From the NCBI GenBank assembly GCA_040776805.1, contig JAXGZS010000007.1, forward strand, positions 1 to 64,000: 64,000 bases of DNA. Reading direction: 5' to 3'. The notes below the pieces were generated by a model. The model was given only the letters and a program-made list of their open reading frames with translations, did no database searches and had not been told where the DNA came from. The stretch's first letter is position 1. Each line of letters starts with the position of its first letter. The position numbers and the translations under genes are program-made. The DNA comes from UBA7702 sp040776805. Its GTDB lineage: Bacteria; Bacillota; Dehalobacteriia; UBA7702. Shown here piece after piece: positions 9,583 through 17,988 of the stretch.

Positions 9583-11597
9583 AACGTCACCTCGCCGGTC
9601 TCGCAAAATTCTTTGTATTTCTCAGCAACCAATGACATTTCGTCATGAATGCGTCGGTCGCGTCGAATGGTACGCCGGATTTCTACACGGTCGCCATGCC
9701 GTATGCGTTCAACCACTTCTTCATCGAAGATGAGTTCCTCGCCATCTGGCGAGCGTTGAAAGAGCGTATTCCCTCTTGCGTCTACTCCTGCACGGTCTAC
9801 TACCGCCATGAATACCCTATAGTCAGGATGTTTTGGTCGATTCAATTCTTGCTGGCTGCGGCGACGCAGAATCAGCAAGCTGGGAAGAGCAGGGGTCAGC
9901 CCGTACTCTTTGACCGTCACTTTGAACGGCTCTATCGGCAAATCAACGCTAGCCAATACTTCGCAATGCCGTAAAATCCACCAACGAATGTATTCATCCC
10001 CCGGATTGCCAAGAACGCCATCCGGCAAAAGAATGCCGACGCGACCTGTTCCGGGCTTTGCCCATTGCAATGCTCGTTCGATGAAGAGCACTTCTGGAGG
10101 AATGCCTGCGGCGTTCAGATTACCAGTATTGCGATAACCGCCCTCGCCATCTGGAGTCCAAGTGTTGCCCAATTCGAAGCGATTCAGTATCGCCGGGTCG
10201 GTCACCGTGTCTTTGGTCGAGAACCACGGATTGAGCAAAGCGACATCCATGCTCCCCAACGGTATCGCTGGCCTTGCCGCAGCATTACCGTCCAAATCCC
10301 CATCCGGATACGTTCGAGAGTCCAGCCGATATATGCTTCCGGCATTGCCTGAAGTAAAGAGCAGATTCATGCGGCTGGTGACAGCAAGGAACGGGTCTAT
10401 ATCACAGCCAAAAGCGTTTTCAGCCACCCATTCTTCCGCAATGGCAAGTGCGTCACGCAGAGTGCCGTTCGTCGCCGCCTCTGGGGTTAGCCCTTTCGAA
10501 AGCAAGTGCTGCCTGAAAATGTGATCTGCGGTCATAGCAAGAAAAGTCCCCGTACCGCAAGAGCAGTCAAGAACCCTTTCACCCCGCATTGGGTCGAGCA
10601 TAGACACGGCAAGTTCCGCCACATTGAGTGGCGTGGGGTATCGGCCCTCTGTTCCGTCCATGACGCGGCGGGCAACGGTACGAAAAGCCGTTGTCCGATA
10701 TTTGGGCTGCGTGTCGCGCAAGGCATAGCGGGCAAGCTCTTTGACTAATACCGCCGTTTCGTGCGATTCCAAATTCAAATCCCATCCACGGGCAAGCAGA
10801 CCAGGTTGCCATTCCTTAGCCTGCTCGACTGCCTGATGAATACGAACGGAGATAGCCTCTTGTCCTTCTGGCGTATAGGGTTCTTCACCCTTTATCCAGA
10901 ACAGTCGCTCGCCCATTGGTTTTGTCTCGTCACACATCTTGGCAAACAACAATACCGCCAATTGCTTGAAGGCATCCTTGTGGTCTAATCCAAGATTTCG
11001 ATTCAGGTATTGCAAACACCTACTTAGGGCATCCTCCAAACCTTCAGCATCCGCGGCGACCTGTATGACACCGCCAGTTTTGTCTATGTCCGTGGTTCCT
11101 TCAGCCGGAGCTGGCCAGATGCCAATCGGTTTGAGCTTTGTCTCAAAACGGGTCTGTTCAACCCGCACCATGAATTCTTCTTGACCGTTCGTCCACATGC
11201 CAAGAGAGACATTCGGGAGAAGCTCCATCAAGCCCTGCAAAGACTGGACATCCGCTTCTGCTTCGGCATATGTACGCAGTTTGTCTCTGTTCTTCTGGCT
11301 AACACAGACAATGATACGCTGCAAATTTTCATTCGTATGCCCAGCATCAGGCTGAAAAACCGCAATGTCAACACGCTTGCGCCCATGCCCCTGAATTCGC
11401 GGTTTGTAGTCTGTTTCCAAATCACTGCGACTAAAACCATACCCCTCAATTAGTTGGCGCAATACTTTTTGTACAAGCAGTTTCTTAGCGTTTGCACTTT
11501 CTTTGTTCCCCGTCAGAATGTCAATGAAGAAATTCTCCGGAGTGTTCTCTTCTTCGCCGGTTTCCGCCGCGAGTTCGATGTTTTCTTGTTCTGTCAT
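9579..11597 (-). CDS. N-6 adenine DNA methyltransferase, HsdM-like, with variant NPWF motif
   Basis: The protein has 672 residues. Motif I (LDCSCGTGTFLA, near residue 341) binds S-adenosylmethionine. Motif IV reads NPWF near residue 456, where HsdM-type adenine methylases normally have NPPF or NPPY. The N-terminal 200 residues resemble the type I restriction enzyme N-terminal domain (VDIAVFQPDAGHTNENLQRIIVCVSQK). It is a distant paralogue of the next gene upstream, which keeps NPPF. It overlaps that gene by 4 nt and precedes the HsdS-like gene. Either both enzymes methylate with one shared specificity subunit, or this copy is a modified partner. Activity cannot be judged from sequence alone. 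Confidence 0.9.
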   Translation of the reverse strand: MTEQENIELAAETGEEENTPENFFIDILTGNKESANAKKLLVQKVLRQLIEGYGFSRSDLETDYKPRIQGHGRKRVDIAVFQPDAGHTNENLQRIIVCVSQKNRDKLRTYAEAEADVQSLQGLMELLPNVSLGMWTNGQEEFMVRVEQTRFETKLKPIGIWPAPAEGTTDIDKTGGVIQVAADAEGLEDALSRCLQYLNRNLGLDHKDAFKQLAVLLFAKMCDETKPMGERLFWIKGEEPYTPEGQEAISVRIHQAVEQAKEWQPGLLARGWDLNLESHETAVLVKELARYALRDTQPKYRTTAFRTVARRVMDGTEGRYPTPLNVAELAVSMLDPMRGERVLDCSCGTGTFLAMTADHIFRQHLLSKGLTPEAATNGTLRDALAIAEEWVAENAFGCDIDPFLAVTSRMNLLFTSGNAGSIYRLDSRTYPDGDLDGNAAARPAIPLGSMDVALLNPWFSTKDTVTDPAILNRFELGNTWTPDGEGGYRNTGNLNAAGIPPEVLFIERALQWAKPGTGRVGILLPDGVLGNPGDEYIRWWILRHCEVLASVDLPIEPFKVTVKEYGLTPALPSLLILRRRSQQELNRPKHPDYRVFMAVVDRAGVDARGNTLFQRSPDGEELIFDEEVVERIRHGDRVEIRRTIRRDRRIHDEMSLVAEKYKEFCETGEVTL

Positions 11598-13591
11598 TCT
11601 TCACTCTCCATGAGGAATTTCTTGTACTCTGTTGCGATAATGGGCAAATCATTGTCTTCTATTTTCTCATTCCGAGTCAGGACGCGTTCAATGACCTTGC
11701 CCCCAATGCGGAGCTTCTCTGTTTTTTCTACCGGTGCTACAATGTCTTCCCCGTCCGGGGCGCGTTTGTAGAGTTTGTTGCCTCGGCGGTCATAGCCCAC
11801 CTTGTCGGCGACAGCCATAAATACCGGATACTCTGCCATCCCATTCATGGCTTCCAGAAGTTTCTCCTGATTGCTTTTCTTGCGAAGGAATAGCAGACTG
11901 GTCAAAATGTTGACATTCGCTTCTGCTATGAATGCTTCTACGGGAAGATCAACTGAAGCAAGCACCTGCGTTTCACGCATAATCCACCAGCGAATGTACT
12001 CAGAAGCCGGGTTACCCAGAACACCATCGGGAAGGACAATCCCCATGCGCCCTGTGCCGGGTTTCAACCATTTCACACAACGCTCTATGAAGAGGATTTC
12101 CGGCGACATGCTATTCTTCAACGTCTGCGTCATGCGGAACCCGCCCTCACCATCTGATTCCCAGTTATGCGCCAGTTCGTATTGTTCCAAAATATGTCTG
12201 TCTGTTATCGGGATGTCCGAACCAAACGGGGGATTTGTGGCGATTATGTCTACCGTTTCAAAGCCGATTTCCTTCTTAGCCGCATCCACATCCGCCATAT
12301 GTCCCAAGGGGAATTCCAGAGAATTAAGATTATAGATATGCCCTCTGCCATCACCAGCTAAAACCATGTTCATTTGCGCCGCACGGATAAGGAACGGATC
12401 AAAGTCTGCACCATATACCATTGATGCGGCATATTCCCGCAACCTTTCATGTACGTTCAAGAATTCCTGGGTGTCTTCGGCTCCGGCAACCGTGTTCTGT
12501 TCTTTGCGGAACTTCTCCAGCATATAGCCCAATGTAGCCACCAAGAAGCCACCCGTCCCGCAAGCTGGGTCGAGCAAACGCTCGCCTTCCTTTGGGTCAA
12601 GCATTTCTATAACAAGCTTGACTACGCCCCTCGGCGTGAAATACTGACCGCGATCACCTCGCAGGTTGACGCCGACCAGTTCTTGATAAGCAACACCTTT
12701 TGCATCCACATCCGTACGTGTGAAGTCGTATTTTGCAAGTTCGGACACGATGAAGGCAAGAGCACGATTGGAAAGAGTGATTTCTTCGTTGCCTCGGAAA
12801 ATGTTGCTATATTGCTTTTTCACCTCAGCGAAAAGGGAATCCACACGTTTCTTGATTTCTTTTTGGCCTTCATCAGAAAACTGCTCACGCGGACCTGCCC
12901 AAAACCTCGGTTTCCAAGACAAACGCTGTTTTGACCGCAAGCCCTCATCGTGCATTTTACAAAAAATCAAATAGAGGAATTGCCAGAACGCTGCGTCTTT
13001 CGGCATCCCTTCATTGCCATGAATGAAGTTGTGGCAACGGCGGAACGTGATTTTCAGCATCTCATTGTCGGCAACACGAGTATGTGCATCAGAGAGCACG
13101 TCCTTCGTACCAACGGATTCCTCCGCCATCGGCCAATCGCCGATGGGTATGAATTTTACCTCAAACCGCGTTTGCTCTTTCTGTACGAAAAAGAAGTCAA
13201 TCCCGTTTGTCCACAAGCCAAAGGATATTGACTCCACGTCCTGCATGATGGTCTCGATTTCCTCCAAGTCCTTCGCTGCTTGCTCAAAATCGCGGATGCG
13301 TACCGCGTTTTTTCCGATATTCGGCTCCGGTCGGCAAATGACAGCGCGGCTCAAATTGTCCTGAGAGTGCTCTTGTTCGTTATGGAATATAGCGATGTCG
13401 ATTTTCTTGCGCCCAACCACAGGGAAATCCAGTACCATATTATCAGGAGAGAAACCATACTCGTGAATAAGCGCCCGCACTACCCGCTGGCGCACCATTT
13501 CCTTTTTGGACTCCTTGATTTGTTTACCGGACACATAATCCAGTATATATCCGGCAGGAATCGTCTTTTCTGTTTGATTCACGTTTTTCAT
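11594..13591 (-). CDS. N-6 adenine DNA methyltransferase, HsdM-like
   Basis: I chose the ATG at 13591 (MKNVNQTEK), which gives 665 residues. GGAG lies 9 nt upstream; a GTG at 13606 and an ATG at 13597 are in the same frame but worse placed. Motif I is DPACGTGGFL near residue 339 and the catalytic motif IV is a canonical NPPFGSD near residue 452. The N-terminal region (IDIAIFHNEQEHSQDNLSRAVI) matches the other methylase of the operon, so the pair arose by duplication. It follows the XRE regulator gene by 37 nt and overlaps the next methylase gene by 4 nt. The likely role is self-marking of host DNA in a MADS-like system. Confidence 0.92.
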   Translation of the reverse strand: MKNVNQTEKTIPAGYILDYVSGKQIKESKKEMVRQRVVRALIHEYGFSPDNMVLDFPVVGRKKIDIAIFHNEQEHSQDNLSRAVICRPEPNIGKNAVRIRDFEQAAKDLEEIETIMQDVESISFGLWTNGIDFFFVQKEQTRFEVKFIPIGDWPMAEESVGTKDVLSDAHTRVADNEMLKITFRRCHNFIHGNEGMPKDAAFWQFLYLIFCKMHDEGLRSKQRLSWKPRFWAGPREQFSDEGQKEIKKRVDSLFAEVKKQYSNIFRGNEEITLSNRALAFIVSELAKYDFTRTDVDAKGVAYQELVGVNLRGDRGQYFTPRGVVKLVIEMLDPKEGERLLDPACGTGGFLVATLGYMLEKFRKEQNTVAGAEDTQEFLNVHERLREYAASMVYGADFDPFLIRAAQMNMVLAGDGRGHIYNLNSLEFPLGHMADVDAAKKEIGFETVDIIATNPPFGSDIPITDRHILEQYELAHNWESDGEGGFRMTQTLKNSMSPEILFIERCVKWLKPGTGRMGIVLPDGVLGNPASEYIRWWIMRETQVLASVDLPVEAFIAEANVNILTSLLFLRKKSNQEKLLEAMNGMAEYPVFMAVADKVGYDRRGNKLYKRAPDGEDIVAPVEKTEKLRIGGKVIERVLTRNEKIEDNDLPIIATEYKKFLMESEE

Positions 13592-13628
13592 TCTCATTCT
13601 CTCCACTCGTTACGTTTTTGTGATGAAC

Positions 13629-13847
13629 CTATAACTCCTCTGATGAATCGAGAAACTCCATAATATCGCTGACATCAACCTGGAGGACGTCGCAGACTTT
13701 GAGCAGAATGTCCATGCTCACATTCTCATGGTTGGACAACTTTACAATGGTCGCTGAGCTGATGCCAGCCATTTCTTGCAAATCCTTCTTCTTCAGGTCG
13801 CGGTCAATCATAAGCTTCCAGAGCTTCTTGTAACTTGGTTTTTTCAT
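13629..13847 (-). CDS. XRE-family regulator of the defence operon
   Basis: A 72-residue Cro/CI-type helix-turn-helix protein. The HTH spans about residues 17-60 (KKDLQEMAGISSATIVKLSNHENVS) and the acidic C-terminal end is DSSEEL. It is the first gene of the leftward operon and lies just upstream of the first methyltransferase. Its own promoter contains a palindrome over the -35 box, so autorepression is likely. Small regulators of this type control restriction-modification and MADS-like operons so that methylation precedes restriction; that role here is inferred. Confidence 0.88.
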   Translation of the reverse strand: MKKPSYKKLWKLMIDRDLKKKDLQEMAGISSATIVKLSNHENVSMDILLKVCDVLQVDVSDIMEFLDSSEEL

Positions 13848-13922
13848 ATCATTTCACGCTTTCCGCTCAAATGTAGAATCCCTTTCCTTTCAAGTCGGTT
13901 TCAGCCTTCTCACGACTATCTA

Positions 13923-13965
13923 ATTATATCAGTCATTCTTTAGATATGCAATGATAATGTTGCAT
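13923..13965 (-). promoter_or_regulatory. Promoter and putative operator of the defence operon
   Basis: On the minus strand TTGCAT (13946-13951) and TATAAT (13923-13928) are separated by exactly 17 bp. The -35 box is the inner arm of a 20-bp palindrome ATGCAA-N8-TTGCAT at 13946-13965, a plausible binding site for the adjacent XRE regulator. The -10 matches consensus perfectly while the -35 is weak. The remainder of the 13848-14141 gap shows no gene. Confidence 0.6.
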
Positions 13966-14141
13966 TTCTAAAGATTAATACGCCAAAGACATATATTCGT
14001 TCAAGGACTGAAATTTTCAATATAAAAGACGATCAGATTTTTAATCTGTCGGCGCTACTGATCAAATTGAAATTGTTTGTGTAGGTAAGGAAACCTTATA
14101 CAAGATTATTTTAATGAATTTGCACTTCGTTCAAAGTAAAC

Positions 14142-14687
14142 TCAGATATCCTCACCTCGGTCCGATATATGCTTCAAAAAGTCGCTGTTGGAATGAATGG
14201 GAGACTCAATCAGCCAACCCTTGCGCTTTAGGATTCGAAACTTGAAATCCAGGAGTTCGGGCGGCACTTCCAGTTCTTTGGCGACGGAGAAGAAGAAGGT
14301 ATCCTCACTGAGGCGATCCGCAACTAAATCATCATCCAACAGATACTCTGCTGCAAAAAGATTAGCTTCATACTCCAACTGGGACGACGTATCGTAAAGT
14401 GCAAAATCATGGAAAGTCTTCATCTTGGCTGCTTTATAGTGCAAAACAGCATGACCGATTTCATGAGCCAAGATAATGCGTTGAACTGTCTCGGGCAAAT
14501 CGCTGTTGATGGTTATATGCTTTTTTCTTGATTGATACAGGAAGAAACCTTTGCAGGAGTTATGCGTCTTGCCCAGGGGCAGCACGTCAATGATGATCCC
14601 CATGGCATTTGCCAGCCTCCAGGGATCAGGCTCATCATATTTTTGCATTAACCGGGAGACTTCCCGACAAATAATTTCAATTGACAT
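14142..14687 (-). CDS. ImmA/IrrE-family metallopeptidase
   Basis: The protein has 181 residues with the zinc-peptidase motif HEIGHAVLH near residues 70-78 and a downstream acidic segment (QLEYEANLFAAEYLL) that carries the third ligand, as in ImmA of ICEBs1 and IrrE of Deinococcus. These peptidases cleave a partner XRE repressor when triggered by DNA damage or signalling. An XRE gene lies 147 nt upstream on the same strand and is the likely partner. The ATG at 14687 is used. Confidence 0.9.
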   Translation of the reverse strand: MSIEIICREVSRLMQKYDEPDPWRLANAMGIIIDVLPLGKTHNSCKGFFLYQSRKKHITINSDLPETVQRIILAHEIGHAVLHYKAAKMKTFHDFALYDTSSQLEYEANLFAAEYLLDDDLVADRLSEDTFFFSVAKELEVPPELLDFKFRILKRKGWLIESPIHSNSDFLKHISDRGEDI

Positions 14688-14834
14688 GTAATCACCTTCA
14701 AATGAACTGAATTCATAACCTCACCCAGGAAAGACTCCTCTAAGACTATTAAAGCAGATTGTCCGTCCAAAAATACGGACAGCAACTCCATGGATCGAAA
14801 TGGCATAGCTGTCTGAGTGAATCAGTATGAAGTT

Positions 14835-15272
14835 CTAATCTTCTTTTTTCTTTCTGCCGTAGGTTTTTCTGGCATCATCCTTACATTTCAGGTATGCCTT
14901 CATGACGGCTTCGAAAAACGCATCTTTCGCCTCTTGATCAAGTTCGCCACCAGCAAATAGTGCAACATTCTGCTCCAGCAGGGTATCCATCTCCTTGGCT
15001 GCCTTCGGCCCTAATCGCTCCCGCGCTTCTTCGACGTAGGGAGCTTTTTCTATGCCGTATTTTGGATCTGTGATCTCATCATTCAGTAGATAATCCACTG
15101 ACACCTGGAGTGCCCCAGCCAGCTTGCGGGCAATATTACCACGGGGCTTGGTGTCTGTTGTCTCATAAGCCGCAATGGAGCGCTTAGAAACACCGACGAG
15201 CTCACCCAGCTGCTGCTGATTAAGCTTCAATCCCTCTCGAGCTTCCTTGATCTTCTCTGAGAAAGTTTTCAT
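14835..15272 (-). CDS. XRE-family repressor (ImmR-like)
   Basis: I chose the ATG at 15272 (MKTFSEKIKEAREGLKLNQ), 145 residues, because XRE proteins normally begin a few residues before this helix; an ATG at 15290 would add six residues. The HTH covers about residues 5-60 (LNQQQLGELVGVSKRSIAAYE). The C-terminal half is helical and ends in a Lys-rich tail (YGRKKKED). Its gene is divergent from the Y-family polymerase and upstream of an ImmA-type peptidase. The likely function is repression of both divergent promoters until cleaved by the peptidase. Confidence 0.88.
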   Translation of the reverse strand: MKTFSEKIKEAREGLKLNQQQLGELVGVSKRSIAAYETTDTKPRGNIARKLAGALQVSVDYLLNDEITDPKYGIEKAPYVEEARERLGPKAAKEMDTLLEQNVALFAGGELDQEAKDAFFEAVMKAYLKCKDDARKTYGRKKKED

Positions 15273-15320
15273 TCTTGTTGCCTCCCGCATGAATATAACT
15301 TCAACAACTTCATTTTTGTA

Positions 15321-15349
15321 TTGACTATTCTTCGTTAGCCTGTTAATAT
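15321..15349 (+). promoter_or_regulatory. Promoter candidate for the Y-family polymerase
   Basis: TTGACT (15321-15326) and TAATAT (15344-15349) are 17 bp apart on the plus strand. Transcription would start near 15356 and cross several operator half-sites before the ATG at 15442, which has a strong GGGAAGGAGAAGG ribosome site. Confidence 0.5.
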
Positions 15350-15374
15350 TGAGCTAATAGATGAAGTTATCTTC

Positions 15375-15403
15375 ATTATAACCGCTAAAACTTCATCTGT
15401 CAA
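15375..15403 (-). promoter_or_regulatory. Consensus promoter for the XRE/ImmA pair
   Basis: On the minus strand a perfect TTGACA (15398-15403) and a perfect TATAAT (15375-15380) are separated by 17 bp. It reads leftward into the XRE gene. Operator half-sites lie inside the spacer and immediately downstream, consistent with autorepression. Confidence 0.75.
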
Positions 15404-15441
15404 CGAAGAAGTTATAAAAATACGGGAAGGAGAAGGGCTTT

Positions 15442-16686
15442 ATGGCACATGATCGAGCAATCCTCCATAGCGATCTGAACAGCTTTTATGCCTCTGTAGA
15501 AACCATGCTGAATCCAGCACTGCGAGATAAGGCCATCGCAGTTTGCGGATCAACCGAGGACCGTCATGGCATCGTCCTGGCCAAATCTGAGAAAGCCAAG
15601 AAAGCCGGGATCAAGACCGGCATGGTCAACTGGGAAGCCAGACAGAAATGCCCGAGCCTCATCATGGTTCCCCCTCAGTATGAGCAGTATCTGAAATACT
15701 CGAAGCTTACGCGGGAGATCTATCAGCGTTATACGGATCAGGTAGAACCCTATGGTATGGATGAATGCTGGCTGGACGTTACCGGCAGTCTGAGTGTCTT
15801 AGGAAATCCCCATTCCATTGCCGAGGAGATTCGGCGCACCACCCGTGAGGAATTAGGCCTCACGGTCAGCATTGGCGTGTCCTATAACAAGATCTTCGCC
15901 AAGCTTGGCAGTGACATGAAAAAACCGGATGCCATCACAGTCATCAAACGCTGTGACTATCAAGAGAAGGTCTGGCCGCTGCCGGTTTCTGATCTCTTCT
16001 ATGTAGGCCGGGCAACGGACAAGAAGCTTGCCCGCTACGGTATCCGGACCATCGGAGAGCTGGCCAGAGCCCCCAGGGATTTCCTTAAGAGCACCCTCGG
16101 CAAGAACGGTGAAATGCTTTGGTTCTTTGCCAATGGCGAGGATTTGTCCCGAGTCATGCCAAACGACTTTCAATCACCTGTTAAGTCCATTGGCCATGGA
16201 ACGACCTGCACAGCGGATCTTGAATCCAATGAAGAAGTGTGGAAGGTCATGCTTCATCTGACCCAGGATATCGGTCACCGGCTTTGTGTTCATGATATGA
16301 AGGCCAATGGCGTGCAGATCACCGTCAAGGATAACACTCTTTCCTATAGTCAATTTCAGATGCAGCTGCCGATGGCGACCCAGAGCCCCATGGAGATTGC
16401 CACAGTAGCGATATATCTGTTTGAAAATAACTATGACTGGCATACATTTGTACGGGCCATAACGGTTCGTGCCATCAATTTGGAACCAAAATTCATACCT
16501 CAGCAGCTCACGCTCTTCGATGATGCTGCCCGGCGGGCACGTCTGGAAAAGCTGGACGATACCATTGAAACCATTCGTGGGCGATTTGGAAAATGGTCCA
16601 TCTATTCTGCAGCCCTGCTAGGCAGTGCCAAGACATCTGGTGAAAGCAGTCATGAGGTGATCATGCCCGGCATCATGTACGCCTAG
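15442..16686 (+). CDS. Y-family DNA polymerase (Pol IV/UmuC-like)
   Basis: The protein has 414 residues. The N-terminal catalytic palm shows ILHSDLNSFYASVE (first metal-binding Asp) and YGMDECWLDVTG (second acidic pair), followed by GVSYNKIFAKLGSDMKKPD, all typical of Y-family polymerases. A C-terminal little-finger domain follows, ending QLTLFDDAARR, which resembles a QLxLF-type sliding-clamp binding peptide. It performs translesion synthesis past damaged bases. It is controlled from a divergent promoter region shared with an ImmR/ImmA-type pair, so it is probably induced by DNA damage rather than by LexA. Mobile elements often carry such polymerases. Confidence 0.92.
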   Translation: MAHDRAILHSDLNSFYASVETMLNPALRDKAIAVCGSTEDRHGIVLAKSEKAKKAGIKTGMVNWEARQKCPSLIMVPPQYEQYLKYSKLTREIYQRYTDQVEPYGMDECWLDVTGSLSVLGNPHSIAEEIRRTTREELGLTVSIGVSYNKIFAKLGSDMKKPDAITVIKRCDYQEKVWPLPVSDLFYVGRATDKKLARYGIRTIGELARAPRDFLKSTLGKNGEMLWFFANGEDLSRVMPNDFQSPVKSIGHGTTCTADLESNEEVWKVMLHLTQDIGHRLCVHDMKANGVQITVKDNTLSYSQFQMQLPMATQSPMEIATVAIYLFENNYDWHTFVRAITVRAINLEPKFIPQQLTLFDDAARRARLEKLDDTIETIRGRFGKWSIYSAALLGSAKTSGESSHEVIMPGIMYA

Positions 16687-16703
16687 CACAGGAGGGAAAT
16701 CCA

Positions 16704-17015
16704 ATGAGAAATGTGCAAATCAAATGCAGCAGAGAAAGAAGACTGTTTGACACCATAGAAGGTTCAAAACTGAAGATCCTAATCAAATGCAGCAATACCA
16801 AGATCTGCCCACATAAAGCAGACTGCCAGCGGACCACCGAAATCATCCTGGGGGCCGACAAGGAAGCCTTCGATGAATTTTACAAAGCCATCAACTGCCC
16901 TTATTGCGGCAAGCGACTCTTCGACGTTTCAACCGATAGTGTTGGCATCGTCACCATCAAATGCGAGATGTGCGGGAAAGTCGCAACCATTCCGGTCATA
17001 GCCGATCAGGCCTGA
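16704..17015 (+). CDS. Small Cys-rich protein downstream of the polymerase
   Basis: A 103-residue protein with two likely zinc-binding groups: an N-terminal CSNTKICPHKADC cluster and a C-terminal CPYCGKR...CEMCGK zinc ribbon (about residues 65-95). It starts 17 nt after the polymerase stop, preceded by GGAGGG, and is probably cotranscribed. I do not recognise a named family. A nucleic-acid-binding accessory role is possible but unproven. Confidence 0.7.
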   Translation: MRNVQIKCSRERRLFDTIEGSKLKILIKCSNTKICPHKADCQRTTEIILGADKEAFDEFYKAINCPYCGKRLFDVSTDSVGIVTIKCEMCGKVATIPVIADQA

Positions 17016-17034
17016 CCATCATTATCTGATTATG

Positions 17035-17142
17035 GAGCACCGGCGCACTCTACTAAGTAGCGACCACCGCACAAGCGGATAGTGAACAACTGAATACAAA
17101 TCGATACCGAGCACCGGAGCCGATTCACTGAGCTACCACCGC
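17035..17142. repeat. Two imperfect 35-bp direct repeats
   Basis: The units at 17035-17070 and 17109-17142 both begin GAGCACCGG and end CCACCGC with about two-thirds identity between. They lie between the Cys-rich gene and its terminator. The function is unknown; they could be part of a structured transcript end. Confidence 0.45.
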
Positions 17143-17183
17143 CGGATGATTACTCAATTTGAGAGGATCATCCGGCCTTTTTT
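17141..17183 (+). terminator. Rho-independent terminator after the polymerase operon
   Basis: A perfect 10-bp stem (17141-17150 with 17167-17176, GCCGGATGAT) is followed by six T residues. It closes the polymerase/Cys-rich protein transcript. Confidence 0.8.
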
Positions 17184-17219
17184 ATTCAGTAATCAGCTTT
17201 ATGGCAGTGTATCACCATT

Positions 17220-17248
17220 GACAGGCTCCCCGCCAAAAGGAGCCTGTC
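17220..17248. terminator. Hairpin upstream of the sigma-like gene
   Basis: A perfect 10-bp inverted repeat (GACAGGCTCC at 17220-17229 with 17239-17248) has a 9-nt loop. It is followed by ATGTTTGTTT, so it is at best a weak terminator. Confidence 0.4.
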
Positions 17249-17364
17249 ATGTTTGTTTACAGCTTAATAAATGACCATGTGTGTCTTATCTCCCCGAGAT
17301 GCCGCAGTCCGCCGCCTCCTTCTTGTTCGCCGCTAACAAGCCAACAACGAGAAGGAGAATGAAA

Positions 17365-17790
17365 ATGAAAAAGATTAATCTGCGGGAAGTATACCCGTTT
17401 TATGAGAATGACTGTTTTGTCATGGTCGATGATGAGATCGCTGAGATCTTCGAAGAATCCAAACGCAAAGAACTGAATTATCAACGAAAGATTTATCGCA
17501 ATAAGGCACATTTTTCCTTAGATCGAGATGATGGAATTGAGAACGAGATTATCTTCGTTTCGATGTCACCATATGAAATCTATGAACGCAAGATGACGAA
17601 CCAAGAGCTATACTCGGCCATCTCAAAACTACCAGACATCCAGGCAAAGCGAATCTATGCCTACTATTTCCAGGATATGAGCAAGACCGATATTGCCAAG
17701 GCAGAAGGCGTAAGCAAAATGGCTGTCTGTTCATCAATTCAAAAAGGACTGATGAGACTGGAGATACTTTTAAAAGCTGACAGAGTCTAA
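17365..17790 (+). CDS. Sigma-70 region 4-like regulator
   Basis: I chose the ATG at 17365 (MKKINLREVYPFYEND), which has GAAGGAG 7 nt upstream; the ATG at 17359 is only 1 nt from it. The product has 141 residues. The C-terminal half carries a sigma region 4-type helix-turn-helix (ISKLPDIQAKRIYAYYFQDMSKTDIAKAEGVSKMAVCSSIQKG). Proteins of this size and layout are common on Firmicutes conjugative elements and phages, where they act as sigma-like regulators. Target genes are not evident. Confidence 0.75.
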   Translation: MKKINLREVYPFYENDCFVMVDDEIAEIFEESKRKELNYQRKIYRNKAHFSLDRDDGIENEIIFVSMSPYEIYERKMTNQELYSAISKLPDIQAKRIYAYYFQDMSKTDIAKAEGVSKMAVCSSIQKGLMRLEILLKADRV

Positions 17791-17813
17791 TATCCACTGA
17801 ATATTTTTGAAAT

Positions 17814-17852
17814 AAGGGCACCCGTTGAAGATATAGATCAACGGGTGCCCTT
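17814..17852. terminator. Strong 15-bp hairpin after the sigma-like gene
   Basis: Perfect 15-bp stem, 17814-17828 with 17838-17852 and a 9-nt loop. It lies 23 nt after the sigma-like stop codon. The T-tract is short (TTGTT), so termination is probable but may be partial. Confidence 0.6.
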
Positions 17853-17988
17853 GTTAAGCTGTCTCATTGATTATTTTTGTAATCCGAAATGAACTCCAAG
17901 AAATTATCGCCAAATTCAGTTGTTCGCTTTGCTTTGACACCATTGTCGATCATCAATTTTATTCATTTCTCAATTGACTAAGTATGCT

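Larger units (their letters stand above)
15295..15415. promoter_or_regulatory. Operator cluster of ATGAAGTTAT half-sites in the divergent promoter region
   Basis: At least five half-sites related to ATGAAGTTAT occur in both orientations: 15295-15302, 15306-15313, 15362-15370, 15389-15396 and 15408-15415. They flank and overlap the two divergent promoters. The arrangement suits cooperative repression by the XRE protein encoded to the left. Confidence 0.6.

Noticed and set aside
1..13847. Interpretation as BREX or standard type I restriction
   Set aside because: No PglZ phosphatase, BrxC/PglY-type ATPase motif or HsdR is visible; the NERD-kinase and twin methylases fit MADS-like systems better.
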